This document shows positions 23,723-33,063 of a stretch of DNA of 64,000 bases, piece by piece (positions within the stretch are counted from its first letter, which is position 1; every line of letters starts with the position of its first letter). The stretch is from a bacterium (lineage in GTDB: Bacteria > Zhuqueibacterota > Zhuqueibacteria > Residuimicrobiales > Residuimicrobiaceae), in assembly GCA_029565685.1 (NCBI GenBank), contig JAKQNR010000035.1, forward strand, positions 62,001 through 126,000, given 5' to 3'. A model generated the notes under the pieces. The model had not been told where the DNA came from. It worked only from the letters and a program-made list of their open reading frames with translations, and did not search any database. Position numbers and translations under genes: made by a program.

Positions 23723-24840
23723 CCGATCGACCTTTGTCCTGAATTATTTTTACGAACCAGCTTTAGTTCGGCGGTGCAGAGGCGTCTGCGTTTTCTTAAA
23801 AAAAGATCAAAAATACCAGCGAGCTCACAGGCAAAGACCGCCTTGGTGCCGATCGAGTGATAACCGGTATACGCTTCATCGATGCCGATCCGCGGCAGAG
23901 CGTAGGGACGGCTAGCGTCAGCGTTGCCGGGCGTCAGCGTGCAGGCAGCGCGAAACCCGACCGCCTCGAGCAGAGAGACTGTTTGGTCCGTATAATCACA
24001 CGGTCCGCCATTGGGATATGAAAAAAAATAGACCGGCCTGCCAAGGCGATGTTCTATTTTTTCCTTGGACTGCTGTATTTCCCAGCGCTGCTCCTCCGGA
24101 TCCAGCCGGGACAAGATCGCATGGGTCATCGTATGGGCGCCGAATTCCATGCCCGCATCAGCCATTTCGCGCACTTGATCCCAAGTCAACATCTCCGACC
24201 GGCAGGCGTCCCCGCTGGGACAGTGCCGTTGCAGATAATGGATCAACGCATCTATTTGAGGACGGTCCAGATTTTTTTTCGCGTACAGTACAAGAGCTTT
24301 TGCGGTTTTCGTTTTTTGCCGCTCATCGACCGCCACTTTATCAGCCAAACCAAAGGTCGACAGATCGAGCGGTTCTCCTTGGCAGGAAAAAATAGACTGG
24401 CAGATCCGATCATACCATAAACTGGTTCTGTTTTCGATCGGCTCCACCGTTAAAAAAAAGATCGCCGGCACGGCGTAGCGCTGCAAAATCGGAAAGGCAC
24501 GGTGGTAATTATCCGCATAACCGTCATCGAACGATACAACCACTCCGGCAGGACCCTTCCCATTCGGTCGATCCCAGAGATCCGACATAGTGATGGGTGA
24601 ATAATGCGCCGCAAGGTATTTCATTTGGATCTCGAAATCCCGCGGCGAAATCGTCATGTTCAAGGGGTCCTCGGCGCCTTCATTCACCCGATGATAAGCA
24701 AGAATGATCACGCCTTTAGCCGACGCAACCTTTTCAACAAGGAAGACCACACCCGCATAATACAAAATTTGACTGATCAGGAGCTTGATCAATTTTTTTA
24801 AACTCATAAGCGTTGCCGGTCTTGCACCGTTTTTCCTCAT
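23719..24840 (-). CDS. polysaccharide deacetylase with N-terminal membrane segment (CE4)
   Basis: The 373-residue protein has a hydrophobic N-terminal segment (LIKLLISQILYYAGVVFLVE), then LAYHRVNEG and VVSFDDGYADN (metal-binding Asp). Next come AHTMTHAILSRL with the two metal histidines, and FFSYPNGGPCDYTDQT. A ~60-residue insertion between FFLTVEPIEN and the histidine motif is longer than in compact CE4 enzymes. ATG 24840 is the first in frame; ATG 24807 is possible and shortens the basic leader. No strong ribosome binding site precedes either. It is the first gene of the leftward locus, so the operon promoter should lie just upstream (24.85-24.95 kb), but I see no convincing -35/-10 pair. 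Confidence 0.85.
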   Translation of the reverse strand: MRKNGARPATLMSLKKLIKLLISQILYYAGVVFLVEKVASAKGVIILAYHRVNEGAEDPLNMTISPRDFEIQMKYLAAHYSPITMSDLWDRPNGKGPAGVVVSFDDGYADNYHRAFPILQRYAVPAIFFLTVEPIENRTSLWYDRICQSIFSCQGEPLDLSTFGLADKVAVDERQKTKTAKALVLYAKKNLDRPQIDALIHYLQRHCPSGDACRSEMLTWDQVREMADAGMEFGAHTMTHAILSRLDPEEQRWEIQQSKEKIEHRLGRPVYFFSYPNGGPCDYTDQTVSLLEAVGFRAACTLTPGNADASRPYALPRIGIDEAYTGYHSIGTKAVFACELAGIFDLFLRKRRRLCTAELKLVRKNNSGQRSIG

Positions 24841-25661
24841 CCGAAAAATCGTACGGCCGCTGATAATTTTTCTCTAATAAACAATACAGCCACGGACCAT
24901 TCACAGAAATAGTCTGGACCAGCCATGTCGCCAGCTCAAAGACTTTGCCGAGTCAACTGGCAGCATTTGTAAAGTTATGCATAGTGAAAGAGAATGCCCG
25001 GTTGTAGTTTGCCGCCGAGTCATCCCATTCTATTTATCCCCTGCTCGCTGCCCGGGGCGATGCCTTTGCGGCAACGATATAATAGTCCCTTTCGGAACCT
25101 AAAAATAAACGTTCCGACCAGTTTTCAAGAAATCGGAGATTGGGCTGCGTCTGTCCTCACAGTTGCAAAACTAAGGCGTGGTAGGGTGTTTGATGATCAT
25201 GCTCCTTACCGCCTTGCGTGAGCCAGCACATGCATATCCTCTCGCAAGTTGTTAAAAAGCAGAATAACAACCCTGTCTAAAATATAGCTCACAATACAAT
25301 AAAAATCAAGTTATTTTTACCACCGGCTGGATCTCCCCTGTGCCGCCTCCCTTGTTTTCCGGGCGTTCCACTATGGCCAGCGCACAGGTCAACCCTGCCG
25401 GCATCCGAGCGCACCCTCCTGAGCGAGCCTGAAAGTCACGATCCGACGATTGCTGCAATAATCCGCTGTCACTCATCGCTTTTTTTTCATACATTATGCA
25501 GTCCGCAAACGACTGTCAGCGGCTTGCCAGTCTGGCCGGGATCGTCGGCATCCGACGCCGGCACGATGGCTGCTGCGGCCGTTGTACGGATGCAGGTAGT
25601 TCGCATTTTTGCCCGTACGCCTGCCACTCTGACCACAACAGCCACAAAGGAGCATCCACCG
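24841..25661. other. gene-free interval between divergent transcription units
   Basis: About 820 bases separate the leftward polysaccharide locus from the rightward flavoprotein gene. The interval has AT-rich stretches (25250-25320) and several short open frames with no good ribosome binding site or recognisable content. I see no tRNA, repeat array or convincing terminator. It should hold the two divergent promoters. Confidence 0.5.
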
Positions 25662-26876
25662 TTGAATCCCACTATCGGCATCATCGGCGGCGGCGCAGCT
25701 GGACTGTTCGCCGCCCTCCACGCAGCACGCACAACCTGTGAAGTGATTCTCTGGGAGGCCAATCCCACGCTGGGCCGCAAGCTGGCGGTCACCGGCGGCG
25801 GCCGGGGCAATCTCAGCCATCGCGGCCTAGGCGCAGACCGCTATGCCTGTGATGCGCCCGAGTCGCTGCACGCTCTGCTGCATCGGTTTAATCACGACTG
25901 GCTGCGACGCGAGCTGCTGGAACAGGGCGTTCTCACCTATTGCAGCGACGACGGATGGTGCTACCCCGTGTCCCATTCCGCCGCTGCGGTCTCTGCCATT
26001 CTGGCCACCGCGGTGGCGCAACACCATGTCATGGTGTCGACAGGGTGCAGAATAACCGCGGTAAAAAAAATCGGCGATGGTTTTATGGTAAGGGATGATC
26101 TCGGCGGCGGCAGAACCGTGCAGCGTCTCATCGTCGCCACCGGCGGCAAAGCGCATCCGCAGCTGGGCGGCGACGACGACGCGTTGGCCTGGCTCGCCGA
26201 ATTGGGCGTGACGGTGCGACCTATGCGTCCGGCCTTGGCGCCGCTGATCGCCGAAGTGCGCGCGCTGCACAAACTGCAGGGCGTTCGTCTGGATGTGGCG
26301 GCAGAATTATACGGAAACGGCCTTCTCCTGGGCCGATCGACGGGCAATCTGATCTTTACCCAGTTCGGTTTGAACGGCCCTGCGGCTATGGACCTCAGCC
26401 ATTTGGTTCACGCTTCCCCGCTTCAGCCCATGCAGCTGCTGCTGAATTTCCTTCCGCATCACCTGGATGCCTTCATGACGCTGGTTCGACAAAAAAGGAA
26501 ACAGGGATGGCCGCTGCAGGCATTGCTCGAGTCGGCGCTGCCCGCCAAGCTGGCAGCTCTGATCGCTCGTGGGATCGGCGCACCCCTGGATCAGGATGTA
26601 GCCGCGCTTACCGAAGAGCAGAGCAGCCGGCTGGTGTCGCTCCTGACCGCTTTTCCTATTGCAGTCATAGGAGTCAAAGGTTTTCATCATGCCCAGCTGG
26701 CTGCCGGAGGTGTGCCGTTGAGCGAGATCGATACCGCCACGATGGAATGCCGAGGTGTCCAGGGTTTATTTCTGGCCGGTGAAGTTCTGGATGTCGTAGG
26801 CCCATGTGGCGGTTTCAATCTCCATTTCGCGTTCGCATCAGGCGCTCTGGCAGGCATTGGTGCGGGACGACTGTGA
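25662..26876 (+). CDS. HI0933-type FAD-dependent flavoprotein (YhiN family, BaiN-like)
   Basis: I place the start at TTG 25662 because AAGGAG lies nine bases upstream and the Rossmann motif IGIIGGGAAGLFAAL begins four codons later; the in-frame ATG at 25524 would add an implausible 46-residue leader. The 404-residue product shows GRKLAVTGGGRGNLSH, the family-specific VATGGKAHPQLG, then FTQFGLNGPAAMDLSH, and a C-terminal FLAGEVLDVVGPCGGFNLHFAFASG for FAD binding. Members oxidise or reduce poorly known substrates; BaiN reduces steroid-like enones in gut clostridia. Nearest neighbours do not point to a substrate. It is separated by 16 bases from a convergent secreted protein gene. Confidence 0.88.
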   Translation: MNPTIGIIGGGAAGLFAALHAARTTCEVILWEANPTLGRKLAVTGGGRGNLSHRGLGADRYACDAPESLHALLHRFNHDWLRRELLEQGVLTYCSDDGWCYPVSHSAAAVSAILATAVAQHHVMVSTGCRITAVKKIGDGFMVRDDLGGGRTVQRLIVATGGKAHPQLGGDDDALAWLAELGVTVRPMRPALAPLIAEVRALHKLQGVRLDVAAELYGNGLLLGRSTGNLIFTQFGLNGPAAMDLSHLVHASPLQPMQLLLNFLPHHLDAFMTLVRQKRKQGWPLQALLESALPAKLAALIARGIGAPLDQDVAALTEEQSSRLVSLLTAFPIAVIGVKGFHHAQLAAGGVPLSEIDTATMECRGVQGLFLAGEVLDVVGPCGGFNLHFAFASGALAGIGAGRL

Positions 26877-26892
26877 TTCGCTTTGTAACCGC

Positions 26893-27291
26893 CTAGTCCC
26901 GCAAAGCCAGTTCAGTCTGCACGCGGTTGAAAAATTCAACCGGAGTGTCCACCGCCGTGGTCTTGACTTTTGCACAGAGCGAGTCATCGGCGATGTAAGC
27001 GTAGGTCAGGTTGGCCTGAGCCCGCACGATAGGCTCCTTGTCTTTTTTGCACACTTGATCCACAGCCAGCATCACTTCGGAGAGGTCCAGGTCTGGAAAA
27101 CAGGATTTCAATTTCGCCAGCTGATAGAGAGCACTGGTGCGAACACCGAGATTCTCGGACTTTAAGCACACCTTATAGCCTTGCAGGGCTTTGCACAACC
27201 GCGCTTTGTCCGGGCAATCGGATTTTTGCTGTCCCAAGGACAGACCGGCTGCCGTCATCACAGCCACGACGCAGATCATGAAGCGTTTCAT
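26893..27291 (-). CDS. small secreted protein, HEAT-like helical, function unknown
   Basis: 132 residues from an ATG preceded by AAGGAGGT. A signal peptide (MKRFMICVVAVMTAAGLSLG) is followed by a helical region with six cysteines and alternating hydrophobic positions (VRTSALYQLAKLKSCF, DKEPIVRAQANLTYAYI), resembling a single HEAT-type repeat pair. The even number of cysteines suggests disulfides outside the cytoplasm. No family name can be given. It is convergent with the flavoprotein gene and divergent from dapF. Confidence 0.75.
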   Translation of the reverse strand: MKRFMICVVAVMTAAGLSLGQQKSDCPDKARLCKALQGYKVCLKSENLGVRTSALYQLAKLKSCFPDLDLSEVMLAVDQVCKKDKEPIVRAQANLTYAYIADDSLCAKVKTTAVDTPVEFFNRVQTELALRD

Positions 27292-27484
27292 TTTGACCTC
27301 CTTGAAGCAAAAGCTTCAACATTTCCACCTCTATCTGCGTGTACGCAACAAGACGCCCCAGGTTACAGAATCGTTGAAAATAATTCATTTTTTTCTTGCT
27401 TTTTTTCGCCTATCCATTCGATGGTTTTCGCCAAGTCCTTACTTTTTGTATTGCCTGCCGCTCTGGTTTTTCGTACATTGCAGC

Positions 27485-28297
27485 ATGAAAAAAGCTTTGA
27501 CCTTTTACAAGATCTCGGCGACGGGCAACGACTTTGTCCTGTTCGATAACCGTACGGCGGAGCTGGACAGCAGGCGCGAGGCGGCTTTTTTCAGCCGCCT
27601 TTGCCGGCCGCACACCGCGGTCGGGGCGGACGGAGTGATTTTGCTGGAACAGAGCGACCGGGCTGATTTCCGCTATGTGCACATCAATTCCGACGGCTCC
27701 CTGGCAGAGATGTGCGGCAACGGTTCCCGCGCGGTCTCCTGGTTCGCCCAAAGACTGGGCGTGGTGCAGGACCAAGCCTCCTTTGAGATCAACAACCATC
27801 TCTATCACTCCACCATCCGTGGCTTTACCGTCACTACGGATTTCATCCCTGCCGGCCGGCCCATCCTGTCGATTCCGGTGATTGAAGAACCTGCGCTGCA
27901 GTGCGGCGGCCTGATCGACACCGGCGTGCCGCATCTGGTTGTTTTTGTCGACCAGGTGACAGAAACGGATGTCGATGGTCTGGGACGCAAATACCGGCAT
28001 CACCCGTTTTTCCCCAAGGGGACCAATGTCGACTTTGTACAGCTTGGCAAAGAGAACGAGCTGTCGGTGCGCACCTTCGAACGCGGGGTGGAAGCCGAAA
28101 CTCTGGCCTGCGGCACCGGCGCCGTCGCCGCGGCGCTGATCGCGCATGTACGCAAAGGGCTAAGTTCTCCCTGCCTGGTGAGCTTTCCCGGAGGCAGGGT
28201 GCAGGTCGATTTCAGCGACGATTTTCACACCATCCGCCTGACCGGTGAGGTCACACCCGTCTTTCACGGCGTGCTGGAGGAGCCGTTCCATGCATAA
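27485..28297 (+). CDS. dapF: diaminopimelate epimerase
   Basis: The 270-residue enzyme converts LL- to meso-diaminopimelate for lysine and peptidoglycan synthesis. Both catalytic cysteines are present: Cys77 in EMCGNGSRA and Cys209 in LACGTGAVA. The N-terminal KISATGNDFVLFDN and GADGVILLE are standard. ATG 27485 matches the family start; no good ribosome binding site is seen, and the longer in-frame opening at 27191 would run across the opposite-strand gene. The end overlaps the cyclase start by eight bases, so the genes are co-transcribed. Confidence 0.93.
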   Translation: MKKALTFYKISATGNDFVLFDNRTAELDSRREAAFFSRLCRPHTAVGADGVILLEQSDRADFRYVHINSDGSLAEMCGNGSRAVSWFAQRLGVVQDQASFEINNHLYHSTIRGFTVTTDFIPAGRPILSIPVIEEPALQCGGLIDTGVPHLVVFVDQVTETDVDGLGRKYRHHPFFPKGTNVDFVQLGKENELSVRTFERGVEAETLACGTGAVAAALIAHVRKGLSSPCLVSFPGGRVQVDFSDDFHTIRLTGEVTPVFHGVLEEPFHA

Positions 28298-30458
28298 AAA
28301 GCTCAGCCAGCGTTTGCTCACTGGCGGCCTGGTCGGTCTCGCTGCCGCGGCCCTGATTCTGCTGGCGACCTATGGTTTGCAGCGCACGCTGTTCGATGCC
28401 TTTGAAGCAAAATCGCTGGACTGGCGTTATCTCAAACGGATCAAACTGCTTTGGGAACAGCGGCAGGGCGCTGCCATTGAGGACATCATCATCGTCGATA
28501 TTGATAATCGCAGCTTGGAAAAGCTGGGCCGATTCAGCCAATGGCCGCGCACCTATCACAGCCAGATCATCGATTATATCACCGAGGGCGGAGCCCGAGC
28601 CATCGGCTTTGACGTGCTGTTCATGGAGCCGGATTCCAACCCGGCCAATGACAGCAGCTTTATCCACGCCACGGAGAAATCAGGCATCGTCTATCATGCG
28701 ATGTCCTTTTCCATGGCCAATCCGGATGCGTTCCTCTACCCCATGGAAGCGCCGCCGGAAGGACTCGACGCAGAACGTCTGTCCGCAAAAATGGCGCCGG
28801 AGATCAGCCGCATGTTCAAAAATGCGGATCGCATGGACGGCAAGCTGATCGCGCTCTACCAGGCGGCCCGTGGCATCGGCTTTGCCAATTTCTCACCGGA
28901 CAACGACAGCGTGATCCGCACCATGCCGCTGTTCCTCAATTTCACCGGCCGCCAGTATTTCTCCCTCTCCCTGGCCATGGTGATGGGTTCGATGAGAGCC
29001 GGACCGCAGGATGTGACCGTGGTTCCCAATCAAGAGGTGATCATACATAGCCGGGAGCAAGGATCGCTGCACATCCCCATCAATGATAAAGGCCGCATGC
29101 TGATCAATTACCAGGGCACGTTTCAAACGTTTCGCTATATCTCCTACTACGATGTGCTCATGCAGCGCATTCCCAAAGAGCTGTTCGACGGAAAATTCGT
29201 TCTCGTCGGCACATCGGCCGCCGGATTGTCCGATATCCGTCCGGTGCCGTTTCAGGATGCCTTCCCCGGCGTTGAAATCCACGCCAATTTGATTTACAAC
29301 CTGCTCACCGGCCGCTATATCCGCGTACAAAAACCCGTCTCCGTCTGGCTGCTGGTGATCTTTTTCAGCGTGTTGATCGCGCTGGTGGCCATGGCGTTCC
29401 GCCCGTGGTTGAGCGGACTGCTGGGCGTGCTCATCTCCGGCGGTCTGGCCTGGCTGGCCTTAACCTGGTTCAGCCGTAACGCCTTTTGGTTGGAGCTCGT
29501 GCGGCCGACCCTGGCCATCCTTTTTTCATTTCTCTTTGCCTTTATCTACCGCTACGTCGAAGAAGAACGCAGCAAACGTTACATTAAAAACATGTTTCAG
29601 CATTATCTCACAGCCACGGTGGTGGATGAACTGCTGAAACGGCCGGACATGCTCAAACTCGGCGGCGATCGACGCATCGCCACGGCGTTCTTTTCCGACA
29701 TCAAGGATTTTACCACCGTATCGGAAAAGCTGGAACCAGAGGAACTGGTGGCGCAGCTCAACGAATATCTCACCGCCATGACCGAGGTGGTGCTGCACTA
29801 TGAGGGCTATCTGGACAAATACGAAGGCGATGCCATCATGGCCGTGTTCGGCGTGCCGGTGGAGCAGACGGATCATGCGCGCAGGGGCTGTCTGGCCGCG
29901 CTGGAGATGCAGAAACGGTTGATCGCACTTAGGGCGAAATGGCAGGCCGAGGGTAAACCGGTATTTTACGCGCGCATGGGGTTGAACTCCGGCGCCATGA
30001 TCGCCGGCAATGTCGGCGGCGTGGACCGCTTTGACTACACGGTGATCGGCGACTCAGTCAACCTGGCCTCGCGGCTGGAGGGCGCCAACAAGCAATACGG
30101 CACCAGCATCATGATCAGCGAGTTCACCAGGGATTTTCTCAACGACGAGTTCATCCTGCGCGAACTGGATTTGATCCGGGTCAAAGGCAAACAAAAACCG
30201 GTGCGGGTTTACGAGCTCATCGGCGAGAAACGGTCGCAGCTGAGCAACAGCCAGCTGCTGTCGCTGCCGGAATATGAAAAGGGCTTGGCTGCCTACCGCG
30301 CCAAACAGTGGGACACCGCCATCGCGGCGTTCCGGCGCGCCCTGGCGGCGGATGTTCATGATGGCCCCAGTCAAACCTATATTGAGCGCTGTAACTTTTA
30401 TAAAAAAAATCCGGTTCCTTGGGATTGGGACGGCGTATTCGAAATGAAAACGAAATGA
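28290..30458 (+). CDS. CHASE2-domain adenylate/guanylate cyclase (class III)
   Basis: From ATG 28290 (GGAGGAG upstream) the 722-residue protein has one N-terminal membrane segment, a periplasmic CHASE2 sensor (about 40-340; IIIVDIDNRSLEKLGRF and RAIGFDVLFMEPD are hallmarks), and three membrane helices (about 345-430). A class III cyclase domain follows (about 450-650), with metal-binding Asp470 in FFSDIKDFTTVSEKL and Asp514 in YEGDAIMAVFG. The substrate/transition-state part FDYTVIGDSVNLASRLEG is intact, so it should be active. The Lys in LDKYEGD and the Asp in VIGD are the residues typical of ATP-specific enzymes. A short TPR-like tail (EYEKGLAAYRAKQWDTAIAAF) ends the protein. An external signal would set cAMP levels; a cNMP-binding protein is encoded at 53.4 kb. 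Confidence 0.9.
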   Translation: MHKKLSQRLLTGGLVGLAAAALILLATYGLQRTLFDAFEAKSLDWRYLKRIKLLWEQRQGAAIEDIIIVDIDNRSLEKLGRFSQWPRTYHSQIIDYITEGGARAIGFDVLFMEPDSNPANDSSFIHATEKSGIVYHAMSFSMANPDAFLYPMEAPPEGLDAERLSAKMAPEISRMFKNADRMDGKLIALYQAARGIGFANFSPDNDSVIRTMPLFLNFTGRQYFSLSLAMVMGSMRAGPQDVTVVPNQEVIIHSREQGSLHIPINDKGRMLINYQGTFQTFRYISYYDVLMQRIPKELFDGKFVLVGTSAAGLSDIRPVPFQDAFPGVEIHANLIYNLLTGRYIRVQKPVSVWLLVIFFSVLIALVAMAFRPWLSGLLGVLISGGLAWLALTWFSRNAFWLELVRPTLAILFSFLFAFIYRYVEEERSKRYIKNMFQHYLTATVVDELLKRPDMLKLGGDRRIATAFFSDIKDFTTVSEKLEPEELVAQLNEYLTAMTEVVLHYEGYLDKYEGDAIMAVFGVPVEQTDHARRGCLAALEMQKRLIALRAKWQAEGKPVFYARMGLNSGAMIAGNVGGVDRFDYTVIGDSVNLASRLEGANKQYGTSIMISEFTRDFLNDEFILRELDLIRVKGKQKPVRVYELIGEKRSQLSNSQLLSLPEYEKGLAAYRAKQWDTAIAAFRRALAADVHDGPSQTYIERCNFYKKNPVPWDWDGVFEMKTK

Positions 30459-31201
30459 GTGCATCGAGAACCGACTATATCTACGGCCGTAATCCGCTGC
30501 TGGAATGGCTGGCCGCGGACCTGGCGGTAAGCCGGGTGTTCCTCTGCCGGGAGAACGACCCGCGCAAAGAGCAGGATCTGCTGCGGCTGCTGCAAAATAA
30601 AAAAATCGTCCCGCAACCGGTCTCCCGCCAGGAGCTGACCCATCGGCTCGGCCACGGCGATCATCAGGGCGTGGCTGCGCTGGTCCATCTGCCGGACTAT
30701 GTCCAATTAGAAGACTTGCTCAGCCGGGCGCAGAATGAACCGCCGTTCATTATCCTCCTCGACCAGATCCAGGATCCACACAACCTCGGCGCCATCCTGC
30801 GCTCCGCCGACGGCGCCGGCTGCCATGGCATCATCATGCCCAAAGATCATTCGGTGGAACTGACGCCTGCGGTCTTTAAAGCCTCTGCCGGCGCAGCCGC
30901 TCACGTGCCCCTGTGCCGGGTCACCAACCTGGCGCGCACCATGGCGGACCTAAAGCAGCGGGGTTTGTGGCTGGTGGGCAGCGATGAAAAGGCCGCCGAG
31001 GTTTATTACCAGCGCGACCTCACCGGCCCCATCGGCGTGGTGATGGGCAGCGAAGGCAAAGGCCTGCGCCGCCTCACCGCCGAGTCATGCGATTTTGTCG
31101 TCAAAATCCCCATGTATGGACGCATCAATTCGCTGAACGTCTCAGTGGCCTCAGGACTGCTGTTCTTTGAGGTGAGAAGGCAGAGAACCGCCAAGCCCTG
31201 A
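30455..31201 (+). CDS. rlmB: 23S rRNA 2'-O-methyltransferase, RlmB/TrmH family
   Basis: The start ATG overlaps the cyclase stop (ATGA). The 248-residue SpoU-class methyltransferase has an N-terminal substrate-binding domain opening with YIYGRNPLLEWL and QGVAALVHLPDY. The knotted SAM domain has motif 1 DPHNLGAILRSADGAG (Asn and Arg), motif 2 VVMGSEGKGL and motif 3 IPMYGRINSLNVSVASG. RlmB methylates G2251 of 23S rRNA in E. coli; TrmH-like relatives on other targets cannot be excluded. Probably in one operon with dapF and the cyclase. Confidence 0.85.
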   Translation: MSASRTDYIYGRNPLLEWLAADLAVSRVFLCRENDPRKEQDLLRLLQNKKIVPQPVSRQELTHRLGHGDHQGVAALVHLPDYVQLEDLLSRAQNEPPFIILLDQIQDPHNLGAILRSADGAGCHGIIMPKDHSVELTPAVFKASAGAAAHVPLCRVTNLARTMADLKQRGLWLVGSDEKAAEVYYQRDLTGPIGVVMGSEGKGLRRLTAESCDFVVKIPMYGRINSLNVSVASGLLFFEVRRQRTAKP

Positions 31202-31351
31202 CCAGGTTCCCTTTGCTTGATCAAGAAAGGCCTGCCTCTTTGGGATGTGTTCCAAGCAGCATCGGTCACGATCCAGACGTTCTTCGCGGGACAGTCCTTT
31301 CGCCTGTTCTGGGCCAAAGCGTCTTACCGTTTTCTCGACTGGAGGCGAGTC

Positions 31352-32044
31352 TTGCATCGTTCCGCTGTCGTCCTTTTCCTCCTCGCTTGGATTGCAACCG
31401 CCGATGCCGGCGCCAAGGATGTGCACCTGGGCATCACCACCGCCGCTGTTCGCGGAGAATCCCTGCTCCTGCGGCCGGGCTTCTCTTTGCGCTATTCTGA
31501 CAGTCACTCCCTGGGCAACTATGGCGTCTTTGGCATCTCCCTCTCTCTGTTGCAGTCCAGACCTTTGATTAAAAACATGACCATGGACCGCTGGGTCGAT
31601 AACGCCATGAGCCGATGGCGCAGCGATATCGATCTTGACATCATCGAGGCCCGAATCGGGTTGATCTCCGGCCTGCAGTGGCCTGTTTCCCGGCGCAGCA
31701 GGATCAGCCTTACTTTCGGGCCCTATCTGGCCGAACCCATCTATGGCGAATGCCGTTTGATACACTCAAAATGGCTGCAAAAACTCTCTGACAACTATTA
31801 TTACACCAGCCTGGACTATTGGGATGAAAAAAAGAGCGACGCCTTCCAGCGACCACTGATCGTCGGCCATCAAACAAGACTCGGATATTCCCGGGACTCT
31901 TTCAGCGTGCAGGTGATTTACTGGCGGCCGTTTCATTATCTGAATTTTTTCGAGAATCTCTATTGCTATAAAAAAAGCATGCATGCCCTGGAGCTGAACA
32001 TCGGCGTCCTGTTCCCGTTTAATCGCAAGAAGGCCGAAAAATGA
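31352..32044 (+). CDS. outer-membrane-like secreted protein, function unknown
   Basis: The best start is TTG 31352 with GGAGG six bases upstream, giving 230 residues and a signal peptide (SAVVLFLLAWIATADAGA). Upstream in-frame codons from 31217 look non-coding. The mature part alternates polar and hydrophobic residues in likely beta strands (FSLRYSDSHSLGNYGVFGISL, RISLTFGPYLAEPIYG, FSVQVIYWRPFHY) and ends in a hydrophobic strand (LELNIGVLFPF), as in small outer membrane barrels. No family recognised. It overlaps the next, similar-type gene by four bases. Confidence 0.7.
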   Translation: MHRSAVVLFLLAWIATADAGAKDVHLGITTAAVRGESLLLRPGFSLRYSDSHSLGNYGVFGISLSLLQSRPLIKNMTMDRWVDNAMSRWRSDIDLDIIEARIGLISGLQWPVSRRSRISLTFGPYLAEPIYGECRLIHSKWLQKLSDNYYYTSLDYWDEKKSDAFQRPLIVGHQTRLGYSRDSFSVQVIYWRPFHYLNFFENLYCYKKSMHALELNIGVLFPFNRKKAEK

Positions 32045-32736
32045 AAAAAGCTGCGCTGTGCTCTATGACGGTTCTGCTGCTTTGTACCGCAAGGCTTACG
32101 GCCGCGGAACACTGGCTTGTCAACGGTTTCAATATGTCCGGGGTTCCCCATGCCGGTTGTCTTTGGCAGCCGGGCGTGACATTTGGCTTTGCGCAAAGTT
32201 GGCGGCTTGGCAGCCGCTGGCGCCTTGGCCTGGAGATGCAGGGATTCTATGTCGGCAGCCGGCTGGTGGATAAAATATTCATCCACAGCTACATGTCCAC
32301 TACGATCACCACGGGCGACTTGACCCTCTCCTCTATCTTTCTCGAACTGCCTCTGTTGCTGCGCTATGCAGCGCCGATCCACTCTCAGCTGCGAATGCGA
32401 ATCACTCTGGGCGGCTCGATGGCCCTTGGAGTGGGCGACCATACACGATCTCATCTGAAAAAATACCTGTATCGATGGGAACATCCTCAACGGCCTGAGA
32501 CGCTGCCCTGTCCCGTCGACTTGACCATCATGGAGGACCCGGGCGAATTTCCCCTGATCGGCCGTAAAAGCCAATCCCCGCTGGCCTGGCAGTTGGGACT
32601 GGGTGTCGAGTCGGAAAGCTATTATCTGGAATTGCGCGGCCGTTATAGCAGAATGGGCCTGTTCGCGTATTATGAGTCGCTCGACCATGTGACGATCCAT
32701 CTGCTGCTCGGGCTGCGCTGGCAGGGATTAAAATAA
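32041..32736 (+). CDS. outer-membrane beta-barrel-like protein
   Basis: 231 residues with a signal peptide (ALCSMTVLLLCTARLTAAE). The remainder shows amphipathic strands (VTFGFAQSWRLGSRWRLGLEMQGFY, IFLELPLLLRYAAP, RMRITLGGSMALGVG, WQLGLGVESESYYLELRGRYS) and ends HLLLGLRWQG. The layout resembles OMP_b-brl_2-type barrels common in FCB bacteria, which lie in the outer membrane. ATG overlaps the upstream stop (ATGA), GAAGG precedes it, and the two proteins are probably made together. Confidence 0.75.
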   Translation: MKKAALCSMTVLLLCTARLTAAEHWLVNGFNMSGVPHAGCLWQPGVTFGFAQSWRLGSRWRLGLEMQGFYVGSRLVDKIFIHSYMSTTITTGDLTLSSIFLELPLLLRYAAPIHSQLRMRITLGGSMALGVGDHTRSHLKKYLYRWEHPQRPETLPCPVDLTIMEDPGEFPLIGRKSQSPLAWQLGLGVESESYYLELRGRYSRMGLFAYYESLDHVTIHLLLGLRWQGLK

Positions 32737-32999
32737 ACAGGGGAAATTGCCTGTAAATCGCGGAAAAGGGTCTCACGGTCCAATCGTTTCGCGTTTTTAC
32801 CTCCGGAGGCGTTTCAAACAAGAACCCAATCCAAGGTCTGCAAAAGGCTGAAGGAGAAAATGCTCTAACCATCAAACCGCTCCGCGACGCCTCTCGTCGC
32901 AGTCTCTCTAATCCTGGAATGAATAAATATTCAGCCGGCTCCTTAGCGTACCTGGAGGCCATGGCGCGGCTGACCATAATGCCCGGCTGTATTTTACTC
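32737..32999. other. gene-free interval
   Basis: About 260 bases before the promoter of the duplicated protease. A loose inverted repeat (CGCGGAAA at about 32759 with TTTCGCG at about 32786, followed by TTTTT) might be a weak terminator for the barrel genes. An uninterrupted - strand frame crosses this area (32528-33040) but has no ribosome binding site and overlaps the barrel gene, so I do not call it. Confidence 0.3.
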
Positions 33000-33028
33000 T
33001 TGCACTCTGCCGCTAATTTTGCCATATT
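33000..33028 (+). promoter_or_regulatory. possible sigma70-type promoter of the CPBP protease gene
   Basis: TTGCAC at 33000-33005 and CATATT at 33023-33028 are separated by 17 bases, 35 bases before the ATG at 33064, which has GGAGG at the proper distance. The -10 is imperfect; assignment is tentative. Confidence 0.35.
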
Positions 33029-33063
33029 AGTGCCGTGCATACTTTCGTGAATGGAGGGCGCTC

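Noticed and set aside
25090..25125. GGAACC ... GTTCC inverted repeat in the 24.8-25.6 kb gap as an operator
   Set aside because: Short, imperfect and far from both starts; no basis beyond chance.
32528..33040. 170-codon - strand open frame overlapping the barrel gene and the intergenic region
   Set aside because: No ribosome binding site, low-complexity translation, overlaps a better gene; a dispersed repeat is possible but no second copy was seen in the window.
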